DNA from: Acetobacter peroxydans | GTDB taxonomy: Bacteria > Pseudomonadota > Alphaproteobacteria > Acetobacterales > Acetobacteraceae | DNA length: 64,000 nucleotides | Direction: 5' to 3' | NCBI RefSeq assembly: GCF_006539345.1 | Contig: NZ_BJMV01000005.1 | Span: forward strand, 1-64,000 | Shown: in pieces, positions 17,965-26,865 of the stretch | How the letters are laid out: the number at the start of each line of letters is the position of its first letter | Numbering within the stretch: position 1 is the first letter of the stretch | Position numbers and translations under genes: made by a program | The notes under the pieces: model-generated | What the model saw: only the letters and a program-made list of their open reading frames with translations | Databases searched by the model: none | Told to the model about the DNA's origin: nothing

Positions 17965-18923
17965 CACTCAGTCTCCTGCTTCCAGCGGAACAGAAAGCGC
18001 GCGGCAAAGCCGAGCAGCATGTCCGTACCCAGACCGACGATCCCAATCAGCGCCATCGCTGCGTAAACATTGGCAAAATGCTGGTAGCGCGCCTGCTGGG
18101 TTATGAACCACGTAATGCCCGACGATGTACCAATCAGTTCCGCCACGATCAGATAGGTCCATGCCCAGCCGAGCAGAATACGCTGGTCACGATAGAGATC
18201 GGGCAGGATACCAGGCACCACCACGCTGAACATCAGCCGCTTACCACGTGCACCCAACGTGCGGGCCGCTTCCATCAGGCCGAAATCGAGCTTGCGCGTG
18301 GTATTGGCGATCACCAGAATCTGCTGAAACAACGTGCCGATGACGATGATAGCAATCTTGGGCGCATCATAAATGCCCAGGATAGCCACCATGAGCGCCC
18401 CGAAAGCTGGCGCGGGCAGATAGCGCAGGAAGTCCACCGAGGGTTCAACAAGCCGTGAAAGCGCGGGCAGCGCCCCACACAGAACACCCAACGGTACCCC
18501 GATAACGGAGGAGATGACAAAGCCCCAGAAAATGATCTGAATACTGTGCCAGAACGCCTGCAGGATGGATTTTTCCGGCCCGTGTGAATCAGGCTGGACG
18601 AACGCCTGCACAAAGGCGGAAAACACGCCGCCGGGCGAAGGCAGATAAACCGGGTTAACCGGCACCCCTTCGGGCGCTTTCTGGCCCGCCGCGTGCATCT
18701 CCTGCACGGCGCGTTCGAAATCGGCACGCTTCATGCGCATACCTTCTTCCAGATAGTCCTCACCACCCGGATCAGTCACCAGAACCTGAGGGTGCCAGAT
18801 AAACGGCACATAACTGACCGCGCTCCAGATCAGCAGCGGCAACAGGATGGAAAGCCCACCCAGCACCACGCGGCTTTTCCGGCCGACCTTTCCGTATAGT
18901 GCCCATCCGGACATGCGTGACAT
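17964..18923 (-). CDS. ABC transporter permease, nitrate/taurine type
   Basis: 319 aa from ATG 18923, with GGGAGA eight bases upstream; the frame is open to 18962. It has a BPD_transp_1 inner-membrane domain with the EAA loop (ARTLGARGKRLMFSVVVPG) that contacts the ATPase. An unusual feature is about 60 hydrophilic residues between the first membrane segment and the conserved LPSPGGVFSAF entry, containing charged blocks (DYLEEGMRMKRADFER). Typical SsuC/TauC permeases lack most of this, so an enlarged periplasmic loop is likely. It is the first gene of the operon and overlaps the ATPase gene. The leader from the presumed promoter is about 140 bases long. Confidence 0.9.
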   Translation of the reverse strand: MSRMSGWALYGKVGRKSRVVLGGLSILLPLLIWSAVSYVPFIWHPQVLVTDPGGEDYLEEGMRMKRADFERAVQEMHAAGQKAPEGVPVNPVYLPSPGGVFSAFVQAFVQPDSHGPEKSILQAFWHSIQIIFWGFVISSVIGVPLGVLCGALPALSRLVEPSVDFLRYLPAPAFGALMVAILGIYDAPKIAIIVIGTLFQQILVIANTTRKLDFGLMEAARTLGARGKRLMFSVVVPGILPDLYRDQRILLGWAWTYLIVAELIGTSSGITWFITQQARYQHFANVYAAMALIGIVGLGTDMLLGFAARFLFRWKQETE

Positions 18924-19066
18924 CGCCCGCTCTCCCGTCCTGTCCGCTACCGTCTGTGCCAACAGGCCCAGTGGCGCAATGTCATTTCCCGGCGCCGGTT
19001 CGAGACCGAAATTCCTGTCGCAGAAGACCTTTTCATCCCTCTGCTTTTCGCCCTTACGCCACCAAG

Positions 19067-19095
19067 GATATGCTTAATGAGTAATACCGAGTCAA
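19067..19095 (-). promoter_or_regulatory. Candidate promoter of the carboxylase operon
   Basis: On the minus strand TTGACT (19095-19090) is followed after 17 bases by CATATC (19072-19067). The -35 element is good and the -10 element is weak (three of six). The -35 lies inside the spacer of the palindrome described next, so a bound repressor would block it. Confidence 0.4.
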
Positions 19096-19115
19096 CAAAT
19101 CGTATTACGCATTAG
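19074..19115. promoter_or_regulatory. Long palindrome, NikR-operator style, upstream of the carboxylase operon
   Basis: Left arm TTAATGAGTAATAC (19074-19087), 14-base spacer, right arm GTATTACGCATTAG (19102-19115). The arms match as inverted repeats at 12 of 14 positions, with the inner seven perfect. NikR operators have the same layout (GTATGA-N16-TCATAC). It is the only such palindrome I saw near the operon. It lies about 150 bases before the permease start, on top of the best -35 candidate. The NikR-like protein encoded in the operon is the obvious binder. Confidence 0.7.
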
Positions 19116-19399
19116 CGCAAAAACGCCCCCGATTGCCAGCAAAAACGTTCTGAGAAAGGAATAACATGAGGCCACGGCCTCCCCTCTCCGACTTTCCTGT
19201 CGCGGTTTTCTTGGAAAAAAGGAAATGGCCCTACCTGAAAAAATCCCCCTCCATGCCGTGCCCAGGCCGCGCGTGATCGACACGCCAACAAAAAACCCCT
19301 TCCGAATCCAATGTCGGAAGGGGTTGTTCACAAACAGGGACGAAACGAGCCACCACAGGGAGCTGGCTTGATATAGCCTGCCCGACTTGCGGGCTGTTG
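19116..19399. other. Intergenic stretch between operator and lipocalin-like gene
   Basis: Apart from the terminator at 19290-19325, I see no gene or repeat here. Confidence 0.5.
19290..19325 (-). terminator. Strong rho-independent terminator after the lipocalin-like gene
   Basis: A perfect 12-bp stem, AACCCCTTCCGA / TCGGAAGGGGTT, with an 8-base loop; on the minus strand it runs into TTTTTT. It ends transcription from the lipocalin-like gene and insulates the operon promoter downstream. Confidence 0.88.
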
Positions 19400-19879
19400 C
19401 TAGCCCGCCCGATGGAAACGAATAATACTGCGCGACATCTGGCCACCGCCCCAGTTGGGCATCAGGCGCCAGGGGGTAATGACGTCAGCGGTATTGCCAT
19501 CCACGGTCACGGTACGACGCTGCTGGGTGCCCACCCATTCGGGCGCCCACGCGGTTTCCACCTGCGTGATCCACTGGTTGTCTTCAATATGATAGCGCCC
19601 GATATAGGCCACGAGCGTCTGCATCAGGCGGGCGCGGTCGTCATCTGTCTTGGCGGGGGTACGCCCCGTTCCCTCAAGGTTGAAGGCCACCCAGTCATCC
19701 TGCGTAAAAATCACGCGCCCGCGCGGATGATCCCCCATGGCGTCAATCAGCGCGCCGCTTTCCTCTTCCTCCACTTTATAGGAGATGAGTTCCCATGTTC
19801 CCACCAAGGCGGCTTTCAGCGCGGCGCCGGTCAGGGGGGTGCTGGTCGAGGGCGTAATGGTCTGGCTATGGTTTGACAT
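19400..19879 (-). CDS. Lipocalin-like domain protein
   Basis: 159 aa from ATG 19879, with GGAGAG upstream. The family is recognised from LVGTWELISYKVE, the RGRVIFTQDDWVAF beta-strands and the C-terminal MSRSIIRFHR, typical of the small bacterial lipocalin-like domain (PF13924 type). No signal peptide is visible, so it is probably cytoplasmic. The function is unknown; relatives often sit beside regulators and oxidoreductases. It is divergent from the LysR gene at 20132, a classical arrangement for control of one by the other. Confidence 0.75.
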   Translation of the reverse strand: MSNHSQTITPSTSTPLTGAALKAALVGTWELISYKVEEEESGALIDAMGDHPRGRVIFTQDDWVAFNLEGTGRTPAKTDDDRARLMQTLVAYIGRYHIEDNQWITQVETAWAPEWVGTQQRRTVTVDGNTADVITPWRLMPNWGGGQMSRSIIRFHRAG

Positions 19880-20131
19880 GATCTCTCCGCGGACATGCTG
19901 TGCCGCCATACATGTGGCGACATCGTTTTTATGTGCTTCTTCGCTTTAGCGTCCGGCTATCCACTGCGTTCCCTTATCCGTGCTCCAACGCTATCGTTGC
20001 TGGCACACCAGAAACCGGGCTCGCCACAGAATGGCCTTTACGCTCGATCACTATGTCTTGAAGACCCATGGCTCCGGTAGCCATAAAACCGGAAAAACGC
20101 TTTTGCGTATGATGCAAAGATGGAGCATTTC

Positions 20132-21043
20132 ATGGCTTACGACGAGATCAGTGACCTGCGCTTCTTTACGGTGCTGGTCGAAGCGGGCAGTATTTCCGCC
20201 ACAGCCCGCAGCATGGGCACCTCGCCAGCCGTAGTTTCGCGCCGTCTGTCCCGGCTGGAGGAACGGCTGGGCGCGAGCCTTATTGTCCGCACCACACGCC
20301 ATTTCCGCCCCAGTGAGACAGGCCGGGTTCTGTATGAACGCGGCGTGCAGATCATTGCTGATATTGACCAGCTTCAGAACGATCTGTCCATCGCAAATAC
20401 CGTACCACAGGGCACGCTGAGCATTGGCGCCCCTGTGGAACTGGGCCGCAGGCAGATCGCCCCCTTTATAGCCAGCTTTGGTGAACGCTACCCGCAACTC
20501 AAAATCAGCCTGGCACTGGCGGGCGAAGGACTGCACGACTTCAGCGACTGCCTTGATGTCATCCTGCGTCTGGGTATGCCCGATACACAGGGCGCGACCG
20601 TAACCCTGCTGGCCACAACCCGGCGCGTACTCTGCGCCTCACCCGCCTATATCGCCCGCAAGACGCTGCCGCGCACCCCGCAGGAACTGATCCACCACGA
20701 CTGTCTGTGCCTGCGCCGCCACAAGACCATGACGGTACTGAACCGCTGGGCCATTGGGGATGACGAGAAACGCGATGTCATCACCGTTCCTTCCCGCCTC
20801 TCCACAACCAGTTGCGAAATCATCCATGACTGGGCGCTGGCCGGACAGGGTATTGCCTACAAGCTGCTCTGTGATGTGTCGCAGGATATAGAAAGCGGCA
20901 AGCTGATCCGCATATTCCCTGATCTGTACGGCGAAAAAACGGATCTTTACGCCGTCATGCCCCCGCGCCACAACGCCAGCGCCAATGTCCGCACCTTCCT
21001 GCACGCCCTGCGTGAATTCCTCCACAGTTCAGGAGGGTTCTAA
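20132..21043 (+). CDS. LysR family transcriptional regulator
   Basis: 303 aa from ATG 20132, with GGAG six bases upstream; an ATG at 20120 lacks this. The N-terminal winged helix (DLRFFTVLVEAGSISATARS to SRRLSRLEERLGASL) matches the DsdC/CrgA-type LysR group, followed by a periplasmic-binding-like effector domain. It is divergently transcribed from the lipocalin-like gene, with about 250 bases between, and probably regulates it. The effector is unknown. Confidence 0.87.
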   Translation: MAYDEISDLRFFTVLVEAGSISATARSMGTSPAVVSRRLSRLEERLGASLIVRTTRHFRPSETGRVLYERGVQIIADIDQLQNDLSIANTVPQGTLSIGAPVELGRRQIAPFIASFGERYPQLKISLALAGEGLHDFSDCLDVILRLGMPDTQGATVTLLATTRRVLCASPAYIARKTLPRTPQELIHHDCLCLRRHKTMTVLNRWAIGDDEKRDVITVPSRLSTTSCEIIHDWALAGQGIAYKLLCDVSQDIESGKLIRIFPDLYGEKTDLYAVMPPRHNASANVRTFLHALREFLHSSGGF

Positions 21044-21087
21044 CGCAAGACTGTCCCGGCAACGCACAGCATAGCGCACTACACCCA

Positions 21088-23352
21088 TCAAAGATCAGCG
21101 GTGACCGAGAATTTAAATGTTTCAGGATCGCCCATGATCAGATTGCTTTGATAGACTGAAGCCCAGTACCGCTGGTTGCCAACATTATCGACTTCAAAAC
21201 GCGTGGTAAGCGCCTTACCCCGCACAAGGAACGTATAACGCGCGCCCAGATCGAACCGTGACCATGCGGGCAGGTGTGTGGTGTTGGCGTTGTTGAACTG
21301 CTGTTTGCCCGTGCTGATAACACGCCCCACCAGCGTCAGTCCTTCGACGAAAGGCACATCGTATTCAAGATTGCCGTTGATGGTGTAATTGGGAACACCG
21401 ATAACGGTTTTCCCGTTGTTCGCATCATCGGCCGCGCGCATCTGTTTGGCGTCAATCAGGGTCAGACCACCGTTAAAGCGCAGCCCACGCAGGATTTCCC
21501 CATTAAAGGTCAATTCCATACCCCGGTTTCGTTCCCGACCGTTCTGGGTATAGATCAACTGGCTCGTATTGCCGTCGGTCTCCACCACCCCATACGGCAT
21601 GGAGGTCTGATAAAACGCAACACCTGCGGAAAAACGGCCAACATCATATTTGGCCCCCACCTCGTACTGCGTGCTTTCATAAGGCGCAAAAACCTGCCCG
21701 GCATTGACATAACCGGCACCCACCGTCGTGCCTGCGGACAGGCCCTGAATACGATTAAAATATACAGCAAAATGTTTAATCGGATGCACCACCAGACCGA
21801 TAACCGGCGAGAATGCGGCGGACTCATAATGCGTCAGCTTCTCTCCACTTCCATAGTTGTAGGAATTGGAGAGAATATCCTGATACCGAAAACCACCTGT
21901 CAGAGCGATGCGGTCATGCCAGAAGGTCATCGTATCCGACAGGAACAGACTGTACAGCTTGTTCCATGAGACGCGCCCCGGATTATTCATGTTGCCTCGG
22001 GCGTAAGTTTCGTTCGGGATAAACTGCGTCGGATTGTAGATGTTACCGGGCACGCCAGGCACGCTCATAGCGTAGGCCGAATCGGCCTCCTCCCAGATTG
22101 CCGATCCCCCGGCATTAATTTCATGCTTGATGAAACCCGTCGTCACATGGGCACGCACACCGGCCTGCGTCGCTTCGTTCATGACGTTATAGGCCGTTGC
22201 CATCGCTCCGACACTGCCGTCTCCCGTGCGGGAATTGGTCAGGGTCGTGGTGGCATAATTCCCCATTTCGTTGCCACTCTGCGCGCCGAACTTTCCGTAA
22301 ACGGTCATATGTCTCCCAAAGTCATGCTCTATGCCCATCGTGCCGAACAGATAGGAGAGGTCTGTATAGGCCCAGCGCTGACCCCAGTTTTTTGAAGGAG
22401 ATGTCGGGATTGGCACAGGCATGTCCGTCGCAAGACTGGAAACGATGATGGCGCTCCGTCCACCAAAAACCTGCTGTTTCTGATAATTCATATTCATATT
22501 GATGCGGGTATCATCATTATGCCAGTCAAATGCGCCACCCAGAGCAATATCGGCACGGCGTTCGCCATGAATCGGGGTTTCGCCATCCATCCCGGCCGCA
22601 TTAAAGCGGAAACCGTATGCCCGATCCTGACCGAACCTGCGACTGATATCGACCGCCCCGCCACCCTGAGCACTACTGGTATAATCGCCCGTAACCCGGG
22701 TTATGTCGGTTGCCGTTGCCCGTTTGGAAACAAGATTGACGTTCCCGCCAATGGCGGACCCACCGGGAGCCGCCCCATTCAGGAACGCGCTCGCGCCATT
22801 GAGCACCTGCACCGATTCATAAAGCTGGGGAGAAACAAGCTGGCGGGGCGTGACACCGTACAGCCCATCAATGGCGATATCGTCACCATACAGGGTAAAA
22901 CCGCGGATCTGGAAAAGCTGGGCATAATTGCCGTAACCCGTCGTTGTTCTGACAGTCGGGTCATTCAGCAGTACGTCCCCCAATGTCTGGGACTGCTGGT
23001 TCAGGATAAGACTGGCGTTATAGCTGCGGATATTGAAAGGCACATCAAGCCCTTTCTTCACTCCCAGCGCGCCCAGATCCCCTCCGCTTGAAACATACAT
23101 GCGGTTGTTACGCGCAGCCCGGACAACCAGATCCTCTTCCTTTGCCGCCGCTACAGGCGATGCGCCAACCGCAGGTTTGGAAGCGAGACTAGCCGTCTGT
23201 TTCTGCTTTTCAGCGCTCTGTGCCGTCACCACACGGTGCGATGCGTTCTGCTCCGCACGGGCCGAAGAAAGCGCAAGAAACCTAACAGGCCCTACTCCCG
23301 ACAACAAAGCGGACACGCATAATGTGTTCAGGCAAAGGGCACGAAAACTCAT
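21088..23352 (-). CDS. TonB-dependent siderophore receptor
   Basis: 754 aa. An N-terminal signal region and an Ala/Lys/Gln-rich linker (residues 30-75) are followed by a plug domain with VRAARNNRMYVSSGGDLG, QTLGDVLLNDPTVRTT and FQIRGFTLYGDDIAIDGLYG, characteristic of FhuA-like and catecholate/hydroxamate siderophore receptors. The barrel ends ...TFKFSVTADL. It imports a ferric siderophore across the outer membrane using TonB. A good Fur box lies about 45 bases upstream of the start codon, so repression under iron sufficiency is likely. No siderophore biosynthesis genes are nearby, suggesting use of foreign siderophores. Confidence 0.88.
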   Translation of the reverse strand: MSFRALCLNTLCVSALLSGVGPVRFLALSSARAEQNASHRVVTAQSAEKQKQTASLASKPAVGASPVAAAKEEDLVVRAARNNRMYVSSGGDLGALGVKKGLDVPFNIRSYNASLILNQQSQTLGDVLLNDPTVRTTTGYGNYAQLFQIRGFTLYGDDIAIDGLYGVTPRQLVSPQLYESVQVLNGASAFLNGAAPGGSAIGGNVNLVSKRATATDITRVTGDYTSSAQGGGAVDISRRFGQDRAYGFRFNAAGMDGETPIHGERRADIALGGAFDWHNDDTRINMNMNYQKQQVFGGRSAIIVSSLATDMPVPIPTSPSKNWGQRWAYTDLSYLFGTMGIEHDFGRHMTVYGKFGAQSGNEMGNYATTTLTNSRTGDGSVGAMATAYNVMNEATQAGVRAHVTTGFIKHEINAGGSAIWEEADSAYAMSVPGVPGNIYNPTQFIPNETYARGNMNNPGRVSWNKLYSLFLSDTMTFWHDRIALTGGFRYQDILSNSYNYGSGEKLTHYESAAFSPVIGLVVHPIKHFAVYFNRIQGLSAGTTVGAGYVNAGQVFAPYESTQYEVGAKYDVGRFSAGVAFYQTSMPYGVVETDGNTSQLIYTQNGRERNRGMELTFNGEILRGLRFNGGLTLIDAKQMRAADDANNGKTVIGVPNYTINGNLEYDVPFVEGLTLVGRVISTGKQQFNNANTTHLPAWSRFDLGARYTFLVRGKALTTRFEVDNVGNQRYWASVYQSNLIMGDPETFKFSVTADL

Positions 23353-23396
23353 AATTCAGCCTCACGATGGAAAACCTCGTGAGGCTTCGCCTAGTT

Positions 23397-23415
23397 AAGA
23401 ATAATTGTCAATATC
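23397..23415 (-). promoter_or_regulatory. Fur box upstream of siderophore receptor
   Basis: Minus-strand GATATTGACAATTATTCTT matches the 19-bp Fur consensus at 14 positions by hand count. It lies 45-63 bases upstream of the receptor start, where a repressor would cover the promoter. Confidence 0.6.
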
Positions 23416-23553
23416 ATTTACAAATCGCGTCCGCCCGGCCAGAGCCATGGCGCGACGTCCATTCCATGGCACCCAATGATGGACGCCTCACGCCATTACG
23501 CTGCCTGCCGACTGTCATGATTCTGATTGTGCATCCTGAAAAGCAGATAGGCT

Positions 23554-24930
23554 TTAACCGCCAAAGCTCCACAGCATGGCCAGAACAACTCCCCCCATCA
23601 TGACCGTCGCGACCCACCCCAACCACTTCAGTGGCCCACGAATGACAAACTGCCCCATAATGTCCGAACGGCTGGCCACAATCATCATGACAACCATGAC
23701 GGGCACAGCCACCACGCCGTTCAGCACAGCACTCCAGAACAGCGCCTTGATCGGATCAATGGGAGCGAAATTCAGGATCATCCCCACTAATGTCGCCAGC
23801 ACTAGCGTTGCATAAAAAGCCTGCGCCTCCTTGGGACGCCGCTCAAGACCAGTCGGCCACTGGCGGGCCTCGCCCACAGCGTAGGCAGCCGAACCAGCCA
23901 GAACCGGCACAGCCAGAAGACCCGTGCCCACAACCCCCAGCGTAAAAATAAGCGAGGCAAAACGCCCGGCAATCGGCCGCAGGGCCTCGGCCGCCTCGGC
24001 CGATGTCTGGATATCCGTTACACCATGCACATTGAGGGTGGCTGCAGTCGTAACCAGAATCGCCAGCGCCACAAGGTTTGAAAACGCCATCCCCACCAAA
24101 GTATCAACCCTGATGCGCCGCAGGGCGTTCTTACCCTGTACAGGAGCATCAACCAGATTAACCCGACGCGGATAGACGTGCATGTCCTCCACTTCTTCGG
24201 AAGCCTGCCAGAAAAACAGGTACGGACTGATGGTCGTACCCAGAATGGCAACAAGCGCCGTCCAGTAGCCGGCAGCATGGGTGCCTTTCCAGTCCGGCCA
24301 GACCAGTTGCCGGGCCAGTGCCCACCAATCCACCCGTACGCAGGCCAATGCAGCAAAATACGCAAAAAGCGCAAGCGTCAGCCATTTCAACACAGCTACG
24401 TAGCGCGTGTATTGTAAGAATAGCTGCATGGAAATAGCCACGGCGGCAAACAGCAGCACGTACAGCACCCGAGCGCTGGGCAGAAGTAGATCCAGCGCAT
24501 CCGCCATGGCGCCAAGGTCAGCCCCCAGATTGACGATATTCGCCACCAGAAGCAGCATGACTACGCCACTCAGAAGCCAGGATGGGCAATAAAGCCGCAA
24601 CACACCAGCAAGCCCATGTCCGGTTGTCCGACCCAGCCGCGCGCTGATCATCTGCATTGCGACCATAAGCGGATAGGTCACCACCAGAGACCACGCCAAC
24701 CCATAGCCGAACTGCGCCCCTCCCTGCGAATAGGTGGCGATGCCGCTCGGGTCGTCATCCGATGCACCGGTGACAAGCCCCGGCCCGAGCACCCGGAACA
24801 GGCGAGGACGACTCGGCCCCACAACCGAACTGGGCCACTCTGGGTCACTATCTTCCTGCACCGGGGGCGTATGGTCTTCCCCTTCAGGCAGGAATGGAGG
24901 CTCAGCCATGTCCGGCCTGTCTTTATTCAT
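23554..24930 (-). CDS. NRAMP-related divalent metal transporter
   Basis: 458 aa, about eleven membrane segments, SLC11/NRAMP superfamily. Helix 1 carries GASDDDPSGIATY where classical Mn/Fe NRAMPs have DPGN. Helix 6 has GTTISPYLFF where the classical MPH signature with its metal-selecting Met is expected. These changes are seen in NRAMP-related proteins outside the Mn/Fe clade, some of which carry Mg2+, so the substrate may differ from manganese. The N-terminal 40 residues are acidic and proline-rich. I see no Mn or Fe control element upstream. Its neighbours are a siderophore receptor and an Lrp regulator on the same strand. Confidence 0.82.
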   Translation of the reverse strand: MNKDRPDMAEPPFLPEGEDHTPPVQEDSDPEWPSSVVGPSRPRLFRVLGPGLVTGASDDDPSGIATYSQGGAQFGYGLAWSLVVTYPLMVAMQMISARLGRTTGHGLAGVLRLYCPSWLLSGVVMLLLVANIVNLGADLGAMADALDLLLPSARVLYVLLFAAVAISMQLFLQYTRYVAVLKWLTLALFAYFAALACVRVDWWALARQLVWPDWKGTHAAGYWTALVAILGTTISPYLFFWQASEEVEDMHVYPRRVNLVDAPVQGKNALRRIRVDTLVGMAFSNLVALAILVTTAATLNVHGVTDIQTSAEAAEALRPIAGRFASLIFTLGVVGTGLLAVPVLAGSAAYAVGEARQWPTGLERRPKEAQAFYATLVLATLVGMILNFAPIDPIKALFWSAVLNGVVAVPVMVVMMIVASRSDIMGQFVIRGPLKWLGWVATVMMGGVVLAMLWSFGG

Positions 24931-25110
24931 CCGTCACTCCCGCTATGCCGCCTTCACCCGGCAGCGTATAGCTTTCCCAGACACCGCAAATCATGACGGA
25001 GCCACCCTCTGCGGGGTAATTTATAGTAAAATTCCGCACTGGAAGCGTATGACATTACCATGAGCGCGTACTCGTTACACAGCTTGTACGACGCTACAAA
25101 GAACAGAACG

Positions 25111-25575
25111 TTAAAAATCCAGCGCGCGCGTATCCGCCACGGTTTTCAGGGTGAAAAAGGTACGTGTCTGGCGGACAGAGGGCAGGGTTATAAGCTTTGT
25201 TGCATGAAGGCGGTTGAATTCCGCCATGTCACGCACCCGAATCTTGAGAAAATAATCAAAATCGCCCGCCACCAGATAGCAGTCCAGAATAGAAGAAATC
25301 TGGCTGACCGCTCCCTCAAACTCGGCAAAACTGTCAGGTGTCGAACGATCCAGCACGACACCCACCAGCACAAGCGTACCCAGATCGACTTTCTCAGCGT
25401 TGATCATGCCCCGTACATTTTTGACGTAGCCTTCATCAAACAGACGCTGAAGACGCCGATGACACGTAGCCGGACTGATATTGACCTCTTCAGCCAGATC
25501 CGCATTGGAAATACGCCCGTTACTCTGAAGAAGACGCAGAATCTTCCGGTCGGTTCTATCCAGCACATCCCCCAT
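25111..25575 (-). CDS. Lrp/AsnC family transcriptional regulator
   Basis: 154 aa from ATG 25575 (a TTG two codons earlier is possible). The N-terminal helix-turn-helix (LDRTDRKILRLLQSNGRISN, then EEVNISPATCHRRLQRL) is followed by a RAM/ACT-like ligand domain (VAGDFDYFLKIRVRDMAEF). Such proteins respond to amino acids and often control their export or catabolism. It is divergent from the EmrE-type exporter gene with about 160 bases between them, so that gene is the likely target. Confidence 0.88.
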   Translation of the reverse strand: MGDVLDRTDRKILRLLQSNGRISNADLAEEVNISPATCHRRLQRLFDEGYVKNVRGMINAEKVDLGTLVLVGVVLDRSTPDSFAEFEGAVSQISSILDCYLVAGDFDYFLKIRVRDMAEFNRLHATKLITLPSVRQTRTFFTLKTVADTRALDF

Positions 25576-25737
25576 GATCAAATCTTCCGCATTTGCGCAT
25601 GTATCCGCATGATTATTCCGAACTTTTTAAAAAACCTCGTTTAATATACTCAAACTTGAACAAAAAACGGAAGCACATTCCATTGCATTTCCGGTATGGT
25701 TTCGTCTGTTTTCCATTACAGAAGCTCCTGCACAAAC

Positions 25738-26865
25738 ATGCCAGATTGTCCTGCTTCCGGTCATCCGGTTCCTCCCTCTCACACAAGGCAGCCCGTTACA
25801 AGACCGGCAGACAGAAGCACGGCGCATACCACCACGCCAAACACAGCACGCGCGCCCCGGCTGATCTGTCAAGGGTTGGTCGCGTCCGCGCTGTTCTCCA
25901 CCACGTTCGTGCTGAACCGCGCCATCAGCCTGCAGGGCGGACCGTGGGCATGGAGCGCCGCGCTCCGTTATATTGAAACCGCGCTACTGCTTACACTCTG
26001 GCTACTGCTCAGCAAAGGCCCGGCTTATCTGGCGATGCTAGGCCGTCTTTTCCTGCATAGAGCCGGGTTCTGGCTGGGGGCTGGCAGTGTAGGATATGGT
26101 GTATTCTACGCATGTTGCTGTTTTGCCGCGAACCATGCACCAGGCTGGATCGTAGCGGCCACATGGCAGGGTACTCTTCTCGCCACCCCCATCGTGCTGC
26201 GATTTTTTGGAGAAAAAGTACCACTGCGTGGGCTCGTATTTCTCGGTTTGATTTGTGCGGGAATCATAGGCCTCAATGCCAACCGGCTGCTGGACGGTGT
26301 GCCGCTGGAGCAGGTTCTGGCGGGTGTAGTACCGCTGGCCATTGCAGCTTTCTGTTATCCTGTGGGCAACCAGTTGCTCAACCGTCTGCGCCACAATACA
26401 ACGCCGCTCTATCGCCCCCTGCAAGACCCACTGGCCGCCGTGCTGCTGATGACACTGGGCGCCCTGCCCTTTCTCATCGGGCTGGTTGTCGTCATCCGCC
26501 CTCCCGCACCCGACGTTCAGCAAATCGCCAGTACTGGCATTATTGCTTTGGTCGCAGGCTGCCTCGCTACGCCACTGTTCATTCATGCGCGCAATACATC
26601 CTCAAACCCGTATCTCATCGCGGCTGTTGACGCGACTCAAGCGGGAGAAGTCGCCTTTACCTTGCTGGGAGAAACCCTCTTGACCGGCCACCTTGCGCTT
26701 GGTCTGGCCGACTATGCCGGACTGGCGGCTGTCATGGGGGGACTGACAGGCTTTGCACTGAGCGAGGAAAATGCCGCGCACCACCTCGAACAGGCACCCT
26801 CAGGGGAAACAGAGGCGCTCCCCAGTCCCCCTGAAGACGAAAAACCCTTTAGTAAAGAGCATTAA
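25738..26865 (+). CDS. Multidrug-resistance efflux family (EmrE/DMT-like) membrane protein
   Basis: 375 aa from ATG 25738; an ATG at 25696 would add 14 residues, and neither has a clear ribosome site. After a Pro/Thr-rich, hydrophilic N-terminus of about 40 residues, nine or ten hydrophobic helices follow (first near LICQGLVASALFS). The repeated pattern is that of the drug/metabolite transporter superfamily, closest to the bacterial EmrE-like family of about 300-350 aa. The C-terminus is a hydrophilic acidic tail. Substrate unknown; the adjacent Lrp-type regulator suggests an amino-acid-related export role. It converges with the outer-membrane protein gene, overlapping its 3' end by 17 bases. 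Confidence 0.75.
   Translation: MPDCPASGHPVPPSHTRQPVTRPADRSTAHTTTPNTARAPRLICQGLVASALFSTTFVLNRAISLQGGPWAWSAALRYIETALLLTLWLLLSKGPAYLAMLGRLFLHRAGFWLGAGSVGYGVFYACCCFAANHAPGWIVAATWQGTLLATPIVLRFFGEKVPLRGLVFLGLICAGIIGLNANRLLDGVPLEQVLAGVVPLAIAAFCYPVGNQLLNRLRHNTTPLYRPLQDPLAAVLLMTLGALPFLIGLVVVIRPPAPDVQQIASTGIIALVAGCLATPLFIHARNTSSNPYLIAAVDATQAGEVAFTLLGETLLTGHLALGLADYAGLAAVMGGLTGFALSEENAAHHLEQAPSGETEALPSPPEDEKPFSKEH

Noticed and set aside
18924-19066. The roughly 140-base leader of the permease gene as a possible guanidine riboswitch.
   Set aside because: Reading the minus strand, I do not find the CTAGGGTTCC or GGGA...CCCGGGAGA-type blocks. Control is better explained by the palindrome.
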